Assembly (NCBI GenBank): GCA_022266195.1
Contig: WHVY01000005.1
Span: forward strand, 4,340,001-4,404,000
DNA from: Tetranychus cinnabarinus
Taxonomy: Eukaryota; Arthropoda; Arachnida; Trombidiformes; Tetranychidae
Reading direction: 5' to 3'
Length of the DNA stretch: 64,000 nucleotides
The translations under genes and the position numbers were made by a program. Under the pieces are notes generated by a model that saw nothing but the letters and a program-made list of their open reading frames with translations, made no database searches and was not told the DNA's origin. Below are positions 61,807 to 64,000 of the stretch, piece after piece. Every line of letters begins with the position of its first letter. Position 1 is the first letter of the stretch.

Positions 61807-63484
61807 GATGACAAATGAACCCAGAAACATCAAAAGCAATATTCATACAATGAAATTCATGCGTTACAATTACATGACTCTATTGACTAAGATTGAGTTA
61901 ATCTGGAAACTTGAATGATACCAATTAAAAAACTGCTGATAAAATGAACTTTCATGTCAATTACGAAGTTTCATAAAAATACCGAACCAAGCTTGCTCTG
62001 TGTAACATGCTTACATGCTTCGTATCATTGAATTTTCAACCGACTATTCAGCTCATCTTAGAGTTCAGTTGCCTCTCTGGTTAAATGGTGAAAAAAGGTT
62101 TCATCTTGCAAACGAAATGATGCAAATGAAAGTCACCAAAAGACGGAAAAACTCTGAGCACAACACAATGAACTGTTTCAATTTGCTGGCTCACTGCTAG
62201 TTAAAGGTAACAATTAACTTTAATCATGTTAATCTTGAAAGCTTATTCAACATTATCGATTATTGCAATGAAATTGTAACCAGTTAATAAAGCATGGAAA
62301 AGGTAACAAGAACGAAGAGTGGAACACAAAAAAAAGAAGAAGAAGAAGAAAAGATAATGAATATGAATAGAATCATGGTGATATTGATAATGACAATGCA
62401 ATATTACATGATATTGAATATGTAAATTTGCTGTATTGATATTAAAAAAGAGACCAAAAAAAGAGAAAGGAAAATGTGCACTTTAATTGATGGTTTAATC
62501 TACTCATGGGTTGAGAAAAGTTCAATATGAATGTTCAAATGATGGTTATTATTATTCTCGGTATTCAATTGATAACACCCTTGAGCTATTTATGCATCTC
62601 AATCTAATTGAATCACAACCTTTATCACTTCAACCCAACTAATAACACCAACAAGGAGAAAAGCAAAAGCTAAAAGGCAACTCAGAATATCATGATTCAA
62701 GAAACTCGACTGATGAATATGAAAGAGTATCACTTGCTTGTGATCAACATTTTTAATGTACTTATGTTGGTGATTAAAATTGATCCGATCAAAAGTGTTT
62801 CAACTGAGTAGTTTAAAAATCGATTCAAATTTTTCATCTTTATCAAAATTGTTCGACAATGAACATTTCATTGATGATTTGCCTCGGGCTAACAAGTTTT
62901 CCATTCCACCAACTTTGCATGATTTTTCCTCTGAACTTTTTGGCTTTCCTCTTCCATCACTTTTGACATGATTTAAATGAAAAATGTCATCAACAGATAA
63001 ATTGAATTGAATCTTTTCTCACCTTTTCATTTTCGCGGTTAAACTCTTGGCCAGATCTCATAAGCTTCATCTTTAGACTTTTTTGACTTTTTCATTTTTC
63101 TTTACCTCTTGTTGTAATTAGTATTTAATCTGATTGATTGTGGTTACGTGAGAAATGATGAGTTAATTGTTGACTTGACTCAAATCAGATTGATCAATAC
63201 GATGAAAGTTGTCACGCAATCACAATAGTAATGATTCTTGTTTAATTTATTTTCCCGTTTTAATCACTTAATAATCAAACACGAATCAAGCAATCAGACT
63301 GAATATGAACATTCTGTTTTTTCGTCATTTCAATTATCATTAATACATTGATGGTTATATTAGTGAAAAATGACTTTCAAATTGCGTTTGTTTCATTCAG
63401 GTCTCGACTGATGTTCAAGTTGCTGCAAATGTCTATTGGAATCAAATCAACTCTGGTTATCAAAGTGACCGCGTTTAATCAATT

Positions 63485-63515
63485 TTTTGTCACAATAATA
63501 AAACAATTTGATTCA
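63485..63515 (-). repeat. SINE-like tail fragment
   Basis: TTTTTGTCACAATAATAAAA matches the last part of the tail on the minus strand. The GCATT portion is lost. Confidence 0.35.
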
Positions 63516-64000
63516 CTACGAGTTAGTTGAACTTAAAATCAAAATTCTAGACCAGCTTCAGTCATAAAAATTTTGATTCTAGCTTGATACTTTGAGCCAG
63601 TTGTATCAATTCAACCTGAACTCGATCATGATTATTGAAATTAGATTATCTGGTTGAAAATGATCTCCTAAATATTGACTTAAAAATAACATTTACTCGA
63701 TCAGAAGCATCATTTAAAAGCCAAACAGTAAAATTTCATTGCATGCTCAAGTTGAATCAAAACTAAATGAGGCATTTTCACAATTCAATCAAAATCAATT
63801 GAAAACTAACCGAAACTCAGACTCTTCAATTTGATCGGCAGCTTTTAAAATCAATGAAATTCCTAAAAGATCATTTTAGCTTCACTCGATTACAGTGACC
63901 GACTCGATCAACATGATGAATTGTTTCACTTTTCATGTAATTTAATGATAAATAAATCATTTTCTTCTTTTACTCGTGCCGTTTATAATATTTAGGAAAA

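Larger units (their letters stand above)
60901..64000. other. Non-coding DNA with repeat remnants, right edge
   Basis: It contains SINE-like tail copies at 60935-60997, 61058-61112, 61700-61806 and 63485-63515, and a 32-base exact match to 37303-37334 at 61521-61552. The 118-codon frame at 61090-61446 overlaps repeat sequence. An AAG triplet run is near 62332-62351. No gene was recognised up to the window edge. Confidence 0.5.

Overview
This window is eukaryotic nuclear DNA, AT-rich by eye, with GT-AG introns, long non-coding stretches, dinucleotide and trinucleotide microsatellites, and no operon structure. The one complete gene is a type A plexin whose protein reads like the arthropod PlexA class, and a neighbouring exon encodes the start of an arthropod-type peptide GPCR, so an arthropod is the best guess. 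The low-complexity His/Gln-rich coding DNA and AT-rich composition would suit a chelicerate such as a mite. That last step is inference, and no species can be named from sequence reading alone.

Layout: 1-12908 has no recognised gene and is probably the first intron of a minus-strand GPCR whose first recognisable coding exon is 12909-13108. The remaining GPCR exons would lie beyond the left edge. 13109-15025 is a head-to-head intergenic region of about 1.9 kb between that GPCR and the plexin. It holds repeated GCCATCT and AATCGATT motifs. 15026-32098 is the plexin A gene on the plus strand, with six coding exons (15026-16465, 19688-20939, 21641-22812, 28202-30313, 31059-31133, 32012-32098). 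The exons join in frame into a protein of 2045 residues: low-complexity N-terminus, signal/anchor segment, Sema, three PSI domains, IPT repeats, one transmembrane helix, and a split RasGAP domain with an inserted Rho-GTPase-binding domain.

32099-56323 is largely gene-poor. It contains remnants of a dispersed repeat family, clustered at 34-38 kb and 48-50 kb and seen again at 60-64 kb. One copy has a tRNA-like head with Pol III box-like sequences and all copies share a conserved tail, so it looks like a SINE. There is also a pair of inverted repeat arms, a short degenerate CCTAA tract and several hairpins. 56324-57004 (minus) is a single-exon reading frame of 163 codons that stops at a TAA lying inside what would be a C2HC zinc finger. 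The same frame then stays open for 62 more cysteine-rich codons. 57005-64000 is again non-coding as far as can be seen.

Functionally, the plexin is a semaphorin receptor for axon guidance and the GPCR fragment resembles myosuppressin-type neuropeptide receptors. Both are nervous-system genes and may share regulatory DNA, but nothing in the sequence proves co-regulation. The points most worth a second look are the stop-interrupted zinc-finger gene, the SINE-like family with its TGASTCA motifs, the His-rich leader before the plexin signal sequence, and the motif cluster in the divergent promoter region.
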